Positions 36,301-43,521 of a stretch of 64,000 bases of DNA are shown piece after piece; position 1 is the first letter of the stretch; every line of letters starts with the position of its first letter. Both the position numbers and the translations under genes were made by a program. The notes under the pieces were generated by a model that saw only the letters and a program-made list of their open reading frames with translations, did not search any database and was not told the DNA's origin. The DNA is from VRUE01 sp963807425 (GTDB lineage Bacteria; Actinomycetota; Thermoleophilia; Solirubrobacterales; 70-9), in the NCBI GenBank assembly GCA_963807425.1, contig CAWEBZ010000003.1:170201-234200 (forward strand), given 5' to 3'.

Positions 36301-36725
36301 CCTTCATTCCCTTCGAGGCGGCGAAGATCGACCTGCACCGCCGCATCGCGGCGGCACGTGAGCCGGGGGAGCTGCGGGCGATCCGCGACGAGCTCAGCGA
36401 CCGCTTCGGCCCGCCGCCGCCAGAGGCGGAGAACCTGCTGGCGCTGCAGCGGGCCCGGATCGAGCTGGGCCTGGCTGGCGCCCGCAGCATCGAGTTCCGC
36501 GGCGGGCGGCTCAGCGTCACCGGGATCGAGCTCGACTCCGAAGCGGCCTCCGCCTTGCGCGACAAGGTCGAGGGGGCGCTGTACGAGTGGCGGGAGAAGA
36601 CGGCGGCAGTGCGCGTCTCCGACGAGCCAGAGGCGCGACTGGCGGCGGTGCTGGCGATGGCGGAGGCGATCAGGGACGCCCAGCAGGGCTCACCCGCGGC
36701 CGATGCAGCCGCCGCCGCGACCTGA
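33330..36725 (+). CDS. mfd: transcription-repair coupling factor
   Basis: Large DNA translocase that removes RNA polymerase stalled at lesions and recruits UvrA. The 1,131-residue protein has the UvrB-like N-terminal region, with F-A-V-R-G-G-I-L-D-V-F near residue 180, and the RNA polymerase-interacting domain beginning G-D-Y-V-V-H-E-D-H-G-V-A-R-F (about 468-481). The RecG-like motor carries Walker A G-D-V-G-F-G-K-T (Lys near 611), the D-E-E-Q box near 708, S-A-T-P-I-P-R-T-L and the G-R-V-G-R-S-R motif VI. Length and order are normal. Placement before a SurA-like gene and eno is usual in Actinobacteria. Confidence 0.97.
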   Translation: MSLRPLIDIAAENERVHALTGQVRDAASGGEKVAVPVSAMLRPLLLATLLEDDRGLAGRPALLVSADDRSARDLAADLRAYLTPRRVRLYPSRGTGFASHVTPPPHLVGLRIDALDALGREQDAVVVASATALAEAVPDASLRPAGFAISQGEEVDLATVSRDLAAAGYERVEQVTERGQFAVRGGILDVFGATEERAVRIELFGDEVESMRWFSTFTQRSLGDAERVELAPAAELDAEHRELAELAAMEAAEEGKEPPNLADVLPLDQFGAPLDLVSDSAAVILAAAAEIEPALRDHWEDATAAMHADDARHLYVDVAAPLAERATLSLTAAGSEDEAAFRAARAESPARSIKEAEAELEKLVRSGYRTVVAFDDRGEAERARYGLDRLDVSLLDGGRLSPDPGLAFAEARLREGFVSPELRLAVYPFRRLVHRRRRAEARAPGAGRGRLAFSDLRVGDYVVHEDHGVARFAGFETREVGGVTRDYLYLEYKGEDRVYVPTDQLAKLSRYVGAGGEPALSALGGKRWQSMKARARRAAGALAGELLNLYAERRTRKGHAFAADGEWQMAMETAFPYRETADQLEAIESVKGDMEAEQPMDRLVCGDVGFGKTEVALRAAVKAAADGKQVMMLVPTTILAQQHFGTFRERLADLPFVVEGVSRLRKPAEVKQVLVAFEAGKVDILIGTHRLLSRDVRAKDLGLVIVDEEQRFGVKQKELLRQLKLKVDVLSLSATPIPRTLQMSLAGLRDISTIETPPEGRRPVRTYVGPYDEDLVRHSIERELERGGQAFFLHNRIDSLPETVERLRGLVPKARFAEAHGQMDETQLEETMLGFLRGNADCLVTTTIIESGLDIPTANTLIVERADQLGLSQAYQIRGRVGRSRERAFAYLLYPSAEALTEEAAARLSTLADHTELGSGFKIAMRDLDIRGAGDLLGDEQSGHVAAIGFELYCQMIDEAVGEAAEADGAGEEAPEPVRLDVPVDAYLSAAFIPFEAAKIDLHRRIAAAREPGELRAIRDELSDRFGPPPPEAENLLALQRARIELGLAGARSIEFRGGRLSVTGIELDSEAASALRDKVEGALYEWREKTAAVRVSDEPEARLAAVLAMAEAIRDAQQGSPAADAAAAAT

Positions 36726-36775
36726 CGGACCGGGAACAAGGCCCCGCTTCGGGAAGTTTGTATGCTGGCCGCTCC

Positions 36776-38071
36776 GTGGCGTCCAATCAGAGGCAGAGGA
36801 GGAGATCGGCCGGGCTGCAGCGGCTTGCCCTGCTCGCCTTCGGCGGCATCCTCATCGTCCTCGTTCTCGGCTTTGCGGTCACCCAGGGCATCGGCAATCC
36901 GAGCCCATCTTCCGGCGAGGTCGCGATCATCGAAGACGCCCCGGAGGGACTCGGCACGATCACCGAAGAGGACTTCCAGCACAGGCTCGACCAAGCGGCG
37001 GCAGCTGCCCAGGTGAAACCGGTCCCCGAGCCCGGAGACAAACAGTACGACGAACTGCAGGAAACGGCTCTCGGTGAACTTTTCGACTCGGTCTGGCTGC
37101 AGGGCCTCGCGGAGGAAATGGGGATCGAGGTAACCGAAGAAGAAATCGAAGACGAACTGAAAAAACTGAAGAAACAGACCTTCAAATCCGAGGCGGAATA
37201 CAAAGCCTTCCTGAAGAAATCTCACTTCACCCCGGAGGATGTCGACGAGCGGGTGACGATCCAGATCCTCAGCCAAAAAATCCAGAAACAGGTCTCCCTG
37301 CAGGCGCCGACGACGCCGAGCAGCTCCGAAATCGAGGAGTACTACGAAGCGGCGAAGGATTCTCAGTTCACGCAGCCGGAAACGCGTGATGCGCGCATCG
37401 TCGTCAACAAAGACCGGGGCAAAGTCGAAGAAGCGAAAGCCGAGCTCGAAAAAGACAACTCGGTTGGCAACTGGGAAAAAGTCGCGAAAAAATACTCGAC
37501 CGACGTCGCCACCAAAACGAGCGGAGGCCTCTCAGCCGGGCTGACTGAAACGCCGGAACCGCTGAACAAAGCGGTCTTCGCCGCACCGACCGGCCAGATC
37601 GAAGGGCCGATCGAAGCCCCCAACGGGTACATCGTCTTTGAAGTCGGGAAGGCGACCCCGGAAAAAACCCAGACGCTCGAAGAAGCCAAGCCACAGATCA
37701 GCGGCCAGCTGACCGAACAGGCCAACCAGCAGGTCTTCACCCGCTTCGTTCGCAACTACGGCAGCACCTGGCGGGCGCGCACCTTCTGCGCTGACGACTT
37801 CACGATCGAACGCTGCGCCAACTACAGGGGCGACGGGCGTCCCGCCGAAGCGAACCCCGCCTGCTACGAAGCGAATCCGAAAGGCGGTGAGCCGGAATCC
37901 TGCCCGGCCCCGGTGACTCAGGTCAAACCCGCCATGCCCGGCTCGGTGAGCATCCTCGAACCCGAAGGCAAAAAACTCGCCCAGCGGCCGCGTCCGGCCG
38001 GCGAGGAAGAAGCGGCTCCGGAACTTCCGGCTGGCCTACCCCCGGGCGTCGCTCCGCCGCCAGGCGGCTAG
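36776..38071 (+). CDS. SurA/PpiC-like membrane-anchored peptidyl-prolyl isomerase
   Basis: A 431-residue exported chaperone/isomerase. A basic N-terminus precedes one hydrophobic segment (about 18-38) acting as anchor or signal; a SurA-type N-terminal helical domain (about 60-185) and a parvulin-like domain (about 200-310) follow, with G-G-L-S-A-G-L-T and P-I-E-A-P-N-G-Y-I-V-F-E. The C-terminus is Pro/Glu-rich and has four Cys (F-C, R-C, A-C, S-C) that may be disulfide-bonded. The start is GTG at 36776: TATGCT at 36761-36766 sits nine nt upstream like a -10 box, suggesting a leaderless transcript. GAA and AAA are used far more than in neighbouring genes. Confidence 0.85.
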   Translation: MASNQRQRRRSAGLQRLALLAFGGILIVLVLGFAVTQGIGNPSPSSGEVAIIEDAPEGLGTITEEDFQHRLDQAAAAAQVKPVPEPGDKQYDELQETALGELFDSVWLQGLAEEMGIEVTEEEIEDELKKLKKQTFKSEAEYKAFLKKSHFTPEDVDERVTIQILSQKIQKQVSLQAPTTPSSSEIEEYYEAAKDSQFTQPETRDARIVVNKDRGKVEEAKAELEKDNSVGNWEKVAKKYSTDVATKTSGGLSAGLTETPEPLNKAVFAAPTGQIEGPIEAPNGYIVFEVGKATPEKTQTLEEAKPQISGQLTEQANQQVFTRFVRNYGSTWRARTFCADDFTIERCANYRGDGRPAEANPACYEANPKGGEPESCPAPVTQVKPAMPGSVSILEPEGKKLAQRPRPAGEEEAAPELPAGLPPGVAPPPGG

Positions 38072-38103
38072 CTCCCGCTGCTGTAACTAGACTGGCGCGT
38101 CTT

Positions 38104-39399
38104 GTGAGCGCCATCGCCTCCATCCGCGCGCGCCAGATCCTCGACTCGCGGGGTAACCCCACGGTCGAGGTCGAAGTCGCCCTCGACTCCGGCGCCCGGG
38201 GTCTCGCCGCGGTTCCTTCTGGCGCCTCGACTGGAGAGTTCGAGGCAGTGGAGCTGCGCGACGGCGGCGATGCCTGGGCGGGGAAGGGGGTCGCGCAGGC
38301 GGTCGCCAACGTCAACGAGACGATCGCGGCAGCGCTGAAGGGCGCGCGCGCCGCCGAACAGCGTGCTCTCGACGAGACGATGATCGAGCTCGACGGCACG
38401 CCCAACAAGGGCAGGCTCGGCGCCAACGCGATCCTCGGCGTTTCGCTCGCCGCTGCGAAGGCCGCGGCGATGGACGCCGGCCTGCCGCTGTATCGCTATC
38501 TGGCGGAGCTCTACGGCGGTGGCGAGCCAACCCTGCTGCCGGTGCCGATGATGAACGTCCTCAACGGCGGCGCCCACGCCGACAACTCGGTCGACTTCCA
38601 GGAGTTCATGGTGGTTCCGGCCGGCGCCTCGAGCTTCTCGGAGTGCCTACGGGTCGGTACCGAGGTCTTCCACGCGCTGAAGAAGAGCCTCGCCTCGAGC
38701 GGGCACTCGACCGCGGTCGGCGACGAGGGGGGCTTTGCCCCCAATCTCGAGTCCAACGAGGCGGCTCTGCAGGCCGTTCTGGCGGGCGTCGAGGCCGCCG
38801 GCTACGAGCCGGGCGCCGACGTCTTCATCGCCCTCGACCCCGCGACCAGCGAGGTCTTCGAGGGCGGTGCCTACGTGCTCGAGCACGAGGGCCGTTCACT
38901 TTCGCCGACTGAGATGGCCGCCTACTGGGAGGACGCCTGCTCGCGCTATCCGATCCTCTCGATCGAGGACGGCATGGATGAGGAGGACTGGGATGGCTGG
39001 AAGCTCCTGACCGAGCGCCTTGGCGAGCGGATTCAGCTGGTCGGGGACGATCTCTTCGTCACCAATCCGGAGCGGCTGCGGCGCGGGATCGAGGCCGGCG
39101 TCGGCAACTCGATCCTGGTCAAGGTCAACCAGATCGGCACCCTCACCGAGACGCTGGAGGCGATTCGGATGGCGCGAGAGGCGGGATACACCGCTGTGAT
39201 CTCGCATCGTTCCGGTGAGACCGAGGACACGACGATCGCCGATCTCGCGGTCGCCACGGGCGCCGGGCAGATCAAGACCGGCGCGCCCTCGCGCTCGGAT
39301 CGCGTCGCCAAGTACAACCGGTTGCTGCGAATCGAGGAGGAGCTTGGCTCCACGGCCACCTTCCCCGGCTTGCAGGCGTTCGTCCAGCGGTCCACGTAG
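38104..39399 (+). CDS. eno: enolase
   Basis: Interconverts 2-phosphoglycerate and phosphoenolpyruvate in glycolysis; Mg-dependent. The 431-residue protein has N-terminal R-Q-I-L-D-S-R-G-N-P-T, P-S-G-A-S-T-G-x-x-E, metal ligands in S-I-E-D-G-M-D-E-E-D and L-V-G-D-D-L-F-V-T-N, and the signature I-S-H-R-S-G-E-T-E-D with the catalytic Lys in I-L-V-K-V-N-Q-I-G. GTG start at 38104. Followed immediately by the FtsB-like gene, the usual actinobacterial order. Confidence 0.97.
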   Translation: MSAIASIRARQILDSRGNPTVEVEVALDSGARGLAAVPSGASTGEFEAVELRDGGDAWAGKGVAQAVANVNETIAAALKGARAAEQRALDETMIELDGTPNKGRLGANAILGVSLAAAKAAAMDAGLPLYRYLAELYGGGEPTLLPVPMMNVLNGGAHADNSVDFQEFMVVPAGASSFSECLRVGTEVFHALKKSLASSGHSTAVGDEGGFAPNLESNEAALQAVLAGVEAAGYEPGADVFIALDPATSEVFEGGAYVLEHEGRSLSPTEMAAYWEDACSRYPILSIEDGMDEEDWDGWKLLTERLGERIQLVGDDLFVTNPERLRRGIEAGVGNSILVKVNQIGTLTETLEAIRMAREAGYTAVISHRSGETEDTTIADLAVATGAGQIKTGAPSRSDRVAKYNRLLRIEEELGSTATFPGLQAFVQRST

Positions 39400-39436
39400 A
39401 TGAAGGAATGCGGCGCCCGGCCGCGTAGGACCGGGT

Positions 39437-39811
39437 ATCGCAGCGCGCGCCTACGCAGGAAACTCGACCGCCTACCGCCGGTCCAAACGCCGTCCGGCCG
39501 CCCGCCGGCGACCCGCCGCGCGTCGTGGCGCCAGCCGCATCCACTGGGACCGAGTCGGTCGCGTCGCCCTGACCCTGGTCCTCGCCGCCGTCCTCTACTC
39601 CTACCTGAACCCGGTGATCGACTTCGTCAAGACCTATACGGCGACGACAGCCGCCAAAGCCCAGCGGCACGACGCCCAGGCCGAAAACACCCGCCTGCAC
39701 TGGCGCATCCAACACGCCGACGACCCGGTCGTCCTCAGCGCCAGGGCGCGTGCCCAGGGCATGATCCTGCCCGAAGAGACGCCCTACGTGGTCCACGGCC
39801 TCGGTCGCTAA
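39437..39811 (+). CDS. FtsB/DivIC-like septum formation protein, start codon unclear
   Basis: The frame encodes a basic Arg-rich N-terminus, one transmembrane helix (A-L-T-L-V-L-A-A-V-L-Y-S-Y-L) and a coiled-coil-like region (Q-A-E-N-T-R-L-H-W-R-I) ending Q-G-M-I-L-P-E-E-T-P-Y, the layout of FtsB/DivIC divisome proteins. The frame opens after a stop at 39401 and contains no ATG, GTG or TTG before the GTG at 39614, which lies beyond the membrane helix. ATC at 39437, six nt after AGGA, is the best non-standard start (124 residues); a frameshift linking the out-of-frame ATG at 39408 is the alternative. Gene identity is firmer than the start. Confidence 0.7.
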   Translation: MAARAYAGNSTAYRRSKRRPAARRRPAARRGASRIHWDRVGRVALTLVLAAVLYSYLNPVIDFVKTYTATTAAKAQRHDAQAENTRLHWRIQHADDPVVLSARARAQGMILPEETPYVVHGLGR

Positions 39812-39814
39812 GCA

Positions 39815-39824
39815 CCCTTAAGGG
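39815..39824 (+). promoter_or_regulatory. palindrome overlapping the ribosome site of the GT-C-like gene
   Basis: CCCTTAAGGG is a perfect 10-bp palindrome whose right half overlaps the AAGGGAG Shine-Dalgarno site of the GTG at 39833. It could mask that site or be a protein-binding site; it could also be chance. Confidence 0.3.
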
Positions 39825-39832
39825 AGCCCGCG

Positions 39833-42040
39833 GTGGTTAGCGCCGGCACCTACGTCCTCGGCGTCCTCGCTGTAGTCGCCGTAGCGCTGTCTCTGGGATT
39901 TACGGCGTTCCGCCTTCGCCAGCGCTTGCTTCCGACGTGGGAGGGAGCGCCAGCGCGCCTCGTGGAGGCGGTCGCAGGCCTTGCCCTACTCATCTGGGTG
40001 AGTGAGCTTTTGGGAACCGTAGGGCTGTTCTACGCATGGGCTCTCGTTGCCATGTCGGTGCTGCTCGCGGCAGCCTCAGCCGCCTGGCCGCGGGTCCTGT
40101 CGCAGGGGGAGGGGGGTGCTGCGGGCGGGGGCGTCCTCGACCCCCCTCCCCCTGCACCACCCGCGGGAGGGAGGTCGGAGCGGGGCAGGGCGCTGGCGTT
40201 GCTGGTGACCGTGGGCGTGGTCGCGCTGGTGTTCGCCCACTGGGGGCTGACCACGAAGGACGCGCTGGACCGAGGGATCTTCAACTTCGACTCGCTCTGG
40301 TACCACATGCCGTTTGCAGTGGACATGGTCCAGGACCACTCTGTGACGGGGCTGCACTACACCGAGACGGTGTTCACGAACTGGTTCTACCCGCAGAATT
40401 CGGAGCTTCTGCACGCGGTGGGGATCTTGCTGACCGAGCGGGACACGCTGTCGCTATTCGTCAACTTCGGCTTCCTTGCGATTAGCTTCCTAGCTGCGTG
40501 GTGCATCGGGCGGCCCTATGGGAGAGGGCACCTGACCGTCGCGGCTGCCGCGGTTGTCTTGGCGTGCCACACGCTTGTGGTTAGGGAGCCTGGGGCGGCG
40601 AAGAACGATCTCGTTGCCGCCGCCTTCCTACTTGCTGCCGTGGCGATCCTGGTCAACGCTTGGGCGGCGCATCGGGCTCGAAGCTCTGACGGAGAGAGCA
40701 AGGGCTCGCTGCCAGTCGGCTGGCCTCTGGCTGTCGCAGGGCTGGCTGCGGGGTTGGCGGTAGGAACGAAGTCAACGGCTGTCGCGATGGCTGCCGCATT
40801 GACTCTGGCGGTGCTTGTGCTTGCGCCGGCGGGGAAGAGGTGGGCGGCAGCCAGATGGTGGCTCGTGCCCGCCCTGCTCGGCGGTGGCTACTGGTACTTG
40901 CGCAACCTGATCGTCGCTGGCAATCCGCTGCCACAGGCAGAGAGCATCGGGCCGATCTCGCTGCCGCATCCGGAGCGGCTGCAGACTGCCCGGCCGGACT
41001 TCAGCATCGTCCACTACCTGACCGACACCGAGGTCTGGCGTGAGTACTTCGGCCCCGGTCTGGACCAGGCCTTTGGCGGTCTCTGGCCGCTGGTGATCCT
41101 CGCCGCGGTGGCAGGCGGGGCGCTGGCACTCGGCTGGGGCCGCAACCGCGTCGTACGCTGGATCGGCGGTGTTGCCCTGTTTGGGCTACTTGCCTACCTC
41201 TTCACGCCGCTCAGCGCTGCGGGCGCCGAGGGTGCCCCTGTTGGCTTCGGGATCAACATCCGCTACGCGATCCCCGCCCTGCTGGTGGGCGTCGTCCTGC
41301 TGCCGCTGGCACGCGGCTTGGAGAGCGAGCGGCGGCAGTGGGCGTTGCTCGCCGCCTTGCTCATCGTCCTTGTCGCCACCGACCGCTCGGACGCCGTCCT
41401 GCGCGACCCGGCGCGGATCTTCGCGCTTGGGCTGGCGCTGCTCGTCGTCGCGATTCCGGCGGGGTTGCTGTTGGCGCGGGCACGCGGGGCCAGCCGTGGA
41501 GTAGCGATCGGCGGCTTTGCCGCCCTCGCGCTTCTGATCGCCGCGATTGGCTACCCGCTCCAGCGCGACTACCTCCAGGACCGTTTCCGCCTCGCATCCG
41601 AGATCCCCGGCATGCAGCTCGATAGCGCCTATGAGTGGGCGCGCGATCTCGAGGGCGCCCGCATCGGCCTCGCCGGGACCACCGCCGGCTTCCTCCAGTA
41701 CGGCTTCTACGGCACCGACCTCTCCAACCGCGTCGTCTACCTCGGCGAAAAGGGCCCACACGGAGCCTTCAACGCGATCCCCACCTGCGCCGGCTTTCGC
41801 GCAGCCGTCAACACGGCCGATCTCGACTACCTAGTGACCTCGCCCTTCCTCAACTTCATCCACACCGACGATCCCGTTCCCTCCCCGGAGGCGGGCTGGC
41901 TGCGCGGCGAGTCGGCTGTTACGCCGATCAAGCGCAGCGGCCCGGTGACGATCTGGAGGGTTAGGGGCAGACTTGATCCCGCGACCTGCGGACCCGCCAA
42001 TTCGCCCCTGCGCCGGATTCCCAACACGTCCGGCGTCTAA
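39833..42040 (+). CDS. polytopic membrane protein, GT-C glycosyltransferase-like
   Basis: A 735-residue integral membrane protein with some 12-14 transmembrane helices, arranged like GT-C enzymes that use polyprenyl-phosphate sugars. An extracytoplasmic loop after the third to fourth helix contains F-N-F-D-S-L-W-Y-H-M-P, with the acidic residue typical of GT-C active-site loops, and there is a soluble C-terminal domain (about 590-735) with two Cys (T-C-A-G-F, A-T-C-G-P). The acceptor and donor are unknown. GTG start after AAGGGAG. The 5' half uses more TTG, CTA and AGG codons than neighbours, and a 15-bp G/C-tract inverted repeat lies inside at 40102-40155. Confidence 0.7.
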   Translation: MVSAGTYVLGVLAVVAVALSLGFTAFRLRQRLLPTWEGAPARLVEAVAGLALLIWVSELLGTVGLFYAWALVAMSVLLAAASAAWPRVLSQGEGGAAGGGVLDPPPPAPPAGGRSERGRALALLVTVGVVALVFAHWGLTTKDALDRGIFNFDSLWYHMPFAVDMVQDHSVTGLHYTETVFTNWFYPQNSELLHAVGILLTERDTLSLFVNFGFLAISFLAAWCIGRPYGRGHLTVAAAAVVLACHTLVVREPGAAKNDLVAAAFLLAAVAILVNAWAAHRARSSDGESKGSLPVGWPLAVAGLAAGLAVGTKSTAVAMAAALTLAVLVLAPAGKRWAAARWWLVPALLGGGYWYLRNLIVAGNPLPQAESIGPISLPHPERLQTARPDFSIVHYLTDTEVWREYFGPGLDQAFGGLWPLVILAAVAGGALALGWGRNRVVRWIGGVALFGLLAYLFTPLSAAGAEGAPVGFGINIRYAIPALLVGVVLLPLARGLESERRQWALLAALLIVLVATDRSDAVLRDPARIFALGLALLVVAIPAGLLLARARGASRGVAIGGFAALALLIAAIGYPLQRDYLQDRFRLASEIPGMQLDSAYEWARDLEGARIGLAGTTAGFLQYGFYGTDLSNRVVYLGEKGPHGAFNAIPTCAGFRAAVNTADLDYLVTSPFLNFIHTDDPVPSPEAGWLRGESAVTPIKRSGPVTIWRVRGRLDPATCGPANSPLRRIPNTSGV
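40102..40155 (+). repeat. 15-bp perfect inverted repeat of G/C tracts inside a coding region
   Basis: GCAGGGGGAGGGGGG (40102-40116) and its exact complement CCCCCCTCCCCCTGC (40141-40155) flank a 24-nt GC-rich centre. In frame this encodes a Gly-rich then Pro-rich linker between transmembrane helices. The stem would be very stable and each strand is a G-quadruplex or i-motif candidate. It may be an inserted repeat element tolerated in a loop. Confidence 0.7.
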
Positions 42041-42058
42041 CCGGGGGGCTGGGCGGCC

Positions 42059-42619
42059 TTACTCGTCTGAGTCTGAGTCTTCTGACTCTGCCGGCTCGGC
42101 TGGGCCGACTCGGCGAATCACGATCTGATCCGCGTCGATGCGGACGGTGACCTCGCGTTTTCCGGCCCAGTGCTCGGAGTAGACCGGATTGTCTTTGACA
42201 GCCGGATCGAGCCAGAGGCCGTAGCCGTCGGTCTCGCCGTGGTCGAAGGTGGCCTCGAGATCTTTGCGTCGTCCACGACCGCCGCGGCGGCCTCGACGGC
42301 GCCTGCGTTTCGGCCTGTCCCCGCCAGCATCGCCGGGCCGCGGCTTCTCCTCGTCCTCGGCATCGGCCTCGGGCTCGGCTTCCTCCTCCTCGGGCTCCTC
42401 GGCTGTGGCAGCCTCGATCTCGGCCTCGATCTCGTCGCGGAGATCGACTTCGCCGGATGCGGAGTCCTCCTCGTCGGGGGTGAAGCCATGCTGTTTGCGG
42501 AACTCGCGCAGCTCGGAAGCGCTGACTTCGAGCTGGTGGGCGATCCAGGCGTCGGTCCGCCCCTGGCGAACCCAGGCGCGGATCTGGTTTAGCTGTGGCT
42601 TCAGTGAACGGCGGGCCAT
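42059..42619 (-). CDS. hypothetical protein: HTH-like N-terminus, acidic and RG-rich middle
   Basis: A 186-residue protein of unknown function. The first 45 residues are helical with W-V-R-Q-G-R-T-D-A-W-I-A-H-Q-L-E-V-S, resembling a helix-turn-helix. A strongly acidic Glu/Asp/Ala stretch (about 50-95) and a basic R-R-R-R-R-G-R-R-G-G-R-G segment (about 105-117) follow, then a compact domain with G-L-W-L-D-P-A-V and V-T-V-R-I-D-A-D-Q-I-V-I and an acidic tail. The mix of an RG patch and acidic regions suggests nucleic-acid contact. Convergent with the GT-C-like gene (18 nt apart). Confidence 0.75.
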   Translation of the reverse strand: MARRSLKPQLNQIRAWVRQGRTDAWIAHQLEVSASELREFRKQHGFTPDEEDSASGEVDLRDEIEAEIEAATAEEPEEEEAEPEADAEDEEKPRPGDAGGDRPKRRRRRGRRGGRGRRKDLEATFDHGETDGYGLWLDPAVKDNPVYSEHWAGKREVTVRIDADQIVIRRVGPAEPAESEDSDSDE

Positions 42620-42662
42620 CGGCGGGCGAGTCTATTCAACAGGGCAGGTCGTCGGCTGGTCG

Positions 42663-42902
42663 CTAGGCCATCAGGAACGCGAGCGCCTCGAACATCGAGA
42701 CGACGACGACGACGACGGTGACGGTGAGGCAGACGGCGAGAACGCTGAACCGCACCTTGCTCTCCTGCTCGGTGCGGGTGATGCGCCGTGCCCGCGAACG
42801 ATTCGCCGCGCGTCGGCGAAGCTGCTCGCGCCGGCGGCGCTCCAGTGAGGTCTCCTGCTCGAAGGCCGTCTCGAACTGGGAGATGCTTTGTCGCATTCGC
42901 AT
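42663..42902 (-). CDS. small coiled-coil/single-helix membrane protein
   Basis: A 79-residue protein: a charged helical N-terminus (about 1-50) with many Arg and Glu (Q-E-T-S-L-E-R-R-R-R-E-Q-L-R-R-R) and one C-terminal transmembrane helix (about 52-75) rich in Val. No family recognised. The start could be the ATG at 42902 or the next one at 42896. The layout and position upstream of the RG-rich protein gene on the same strand favour a real gene. Confidence 0.55.
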   Translation of the reverse strand: MRMRQSISQFETAFEQETSLERRRREQLRRRAANRSRARRITRTEQESKVRFSVLAVCLTVTVVVVVVSMFEALAFLMA

Positions 42903-42994
42903 AGATCAGGGTGGCCCGAAGGCCGCGGGGGACCGTAGCAAAGGCGCACGAGGAGTTGCAGGCGCTGAGTGTGCGGGGCGTCACACTGGAGGAT

Positions 42995-43498
42995 CTACGG
43001 CGTGCAGGCGCCCCAGAGCCCGCGTCCCGTCCGGGCTGCCTGCAGCTCCAGCCTTTCGAGCAGGGGGGCAAAGCGATCGTTTGGTGGGATCGTCAGCGAA
43101 CGAGCGAGGCCGCGGCGAACCAGGACCGCATTGACGAAGCGCCCACCCAGGTGGACGTAGGCGAGCAGCCTGCCGTAGGCGTCGCGCCGCTCTGCGCCCA
43201 AGACCAGCCGGACCTGCCGTCCCTCGACGAAACGGTGGTTGAAGGCTGAGGCCTGGGGGCCGAAGCACTGCACCGGCGTCCCAGGCTTGACCGTCTCCGG
43301 GGTGTCGACGCCGATGTAGCGGATGTCCTCCGGCTCGCCGTCGACCCGGGCCTCGACCGTGTCGCCGTCGACCACGCGTATGACTAGGGCCATGGCTTCG
43401 GCCGGGCCCTCGTCCCGGTCGTTGCTTTCCCATGGGCGCACGATCAGCAGCGCGACGATGGCTAGCAGCACGATGCTGCCGATCGTGCCCCTATTCAT
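42995..43498 (-). CDS. thermonuclease-family (SNase-like) nuclease
   Basis: A 167-residue nuclease of the staphylococcal nuclease fold with an N-terminal membrane anchor or uncleaved signal (I-G-S-I-V-L-L-A-I-V-A-L-L-I-V, about 6-20). Catalytic features are present: R-V-V-D-G-D-T-V with a Ca-binding Asp, Y-I-G-V-D-T-P-E-T, and D-A-Y-G-R-L-L-A-Y-V. It probably cleaves DNA or RNA outside the cell. It lies 24 nt downstream of the class I aldolase gene on the same strand. Confidence 0.88.
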   Translation of the reverse strand: MNRGTIGSIVLLAIVALLIVRPWESNDRDEGPAEAMALVIRVVDGDTVEARVDGEPEDIRYIGVDTPETVKPGTPVQCFGPQASAFNHRFVEGRQVRLVLGAERRDAYGRLLAYVHLGGRFVNAVLVRRGLARSLTIPPNDRFAPLLERLELQAARTGRGLWGACTP

Positions 43499-43521
43499 GG
43501 AAGGCGCCGAAAACCAGGCGT

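Noticed and set aside
42911..43249. Plus-strand frame opposite the SNase-like gene
   Set aside because: Mostly antisense to the nuclease and lacking a ribosome site or recognisable fold.
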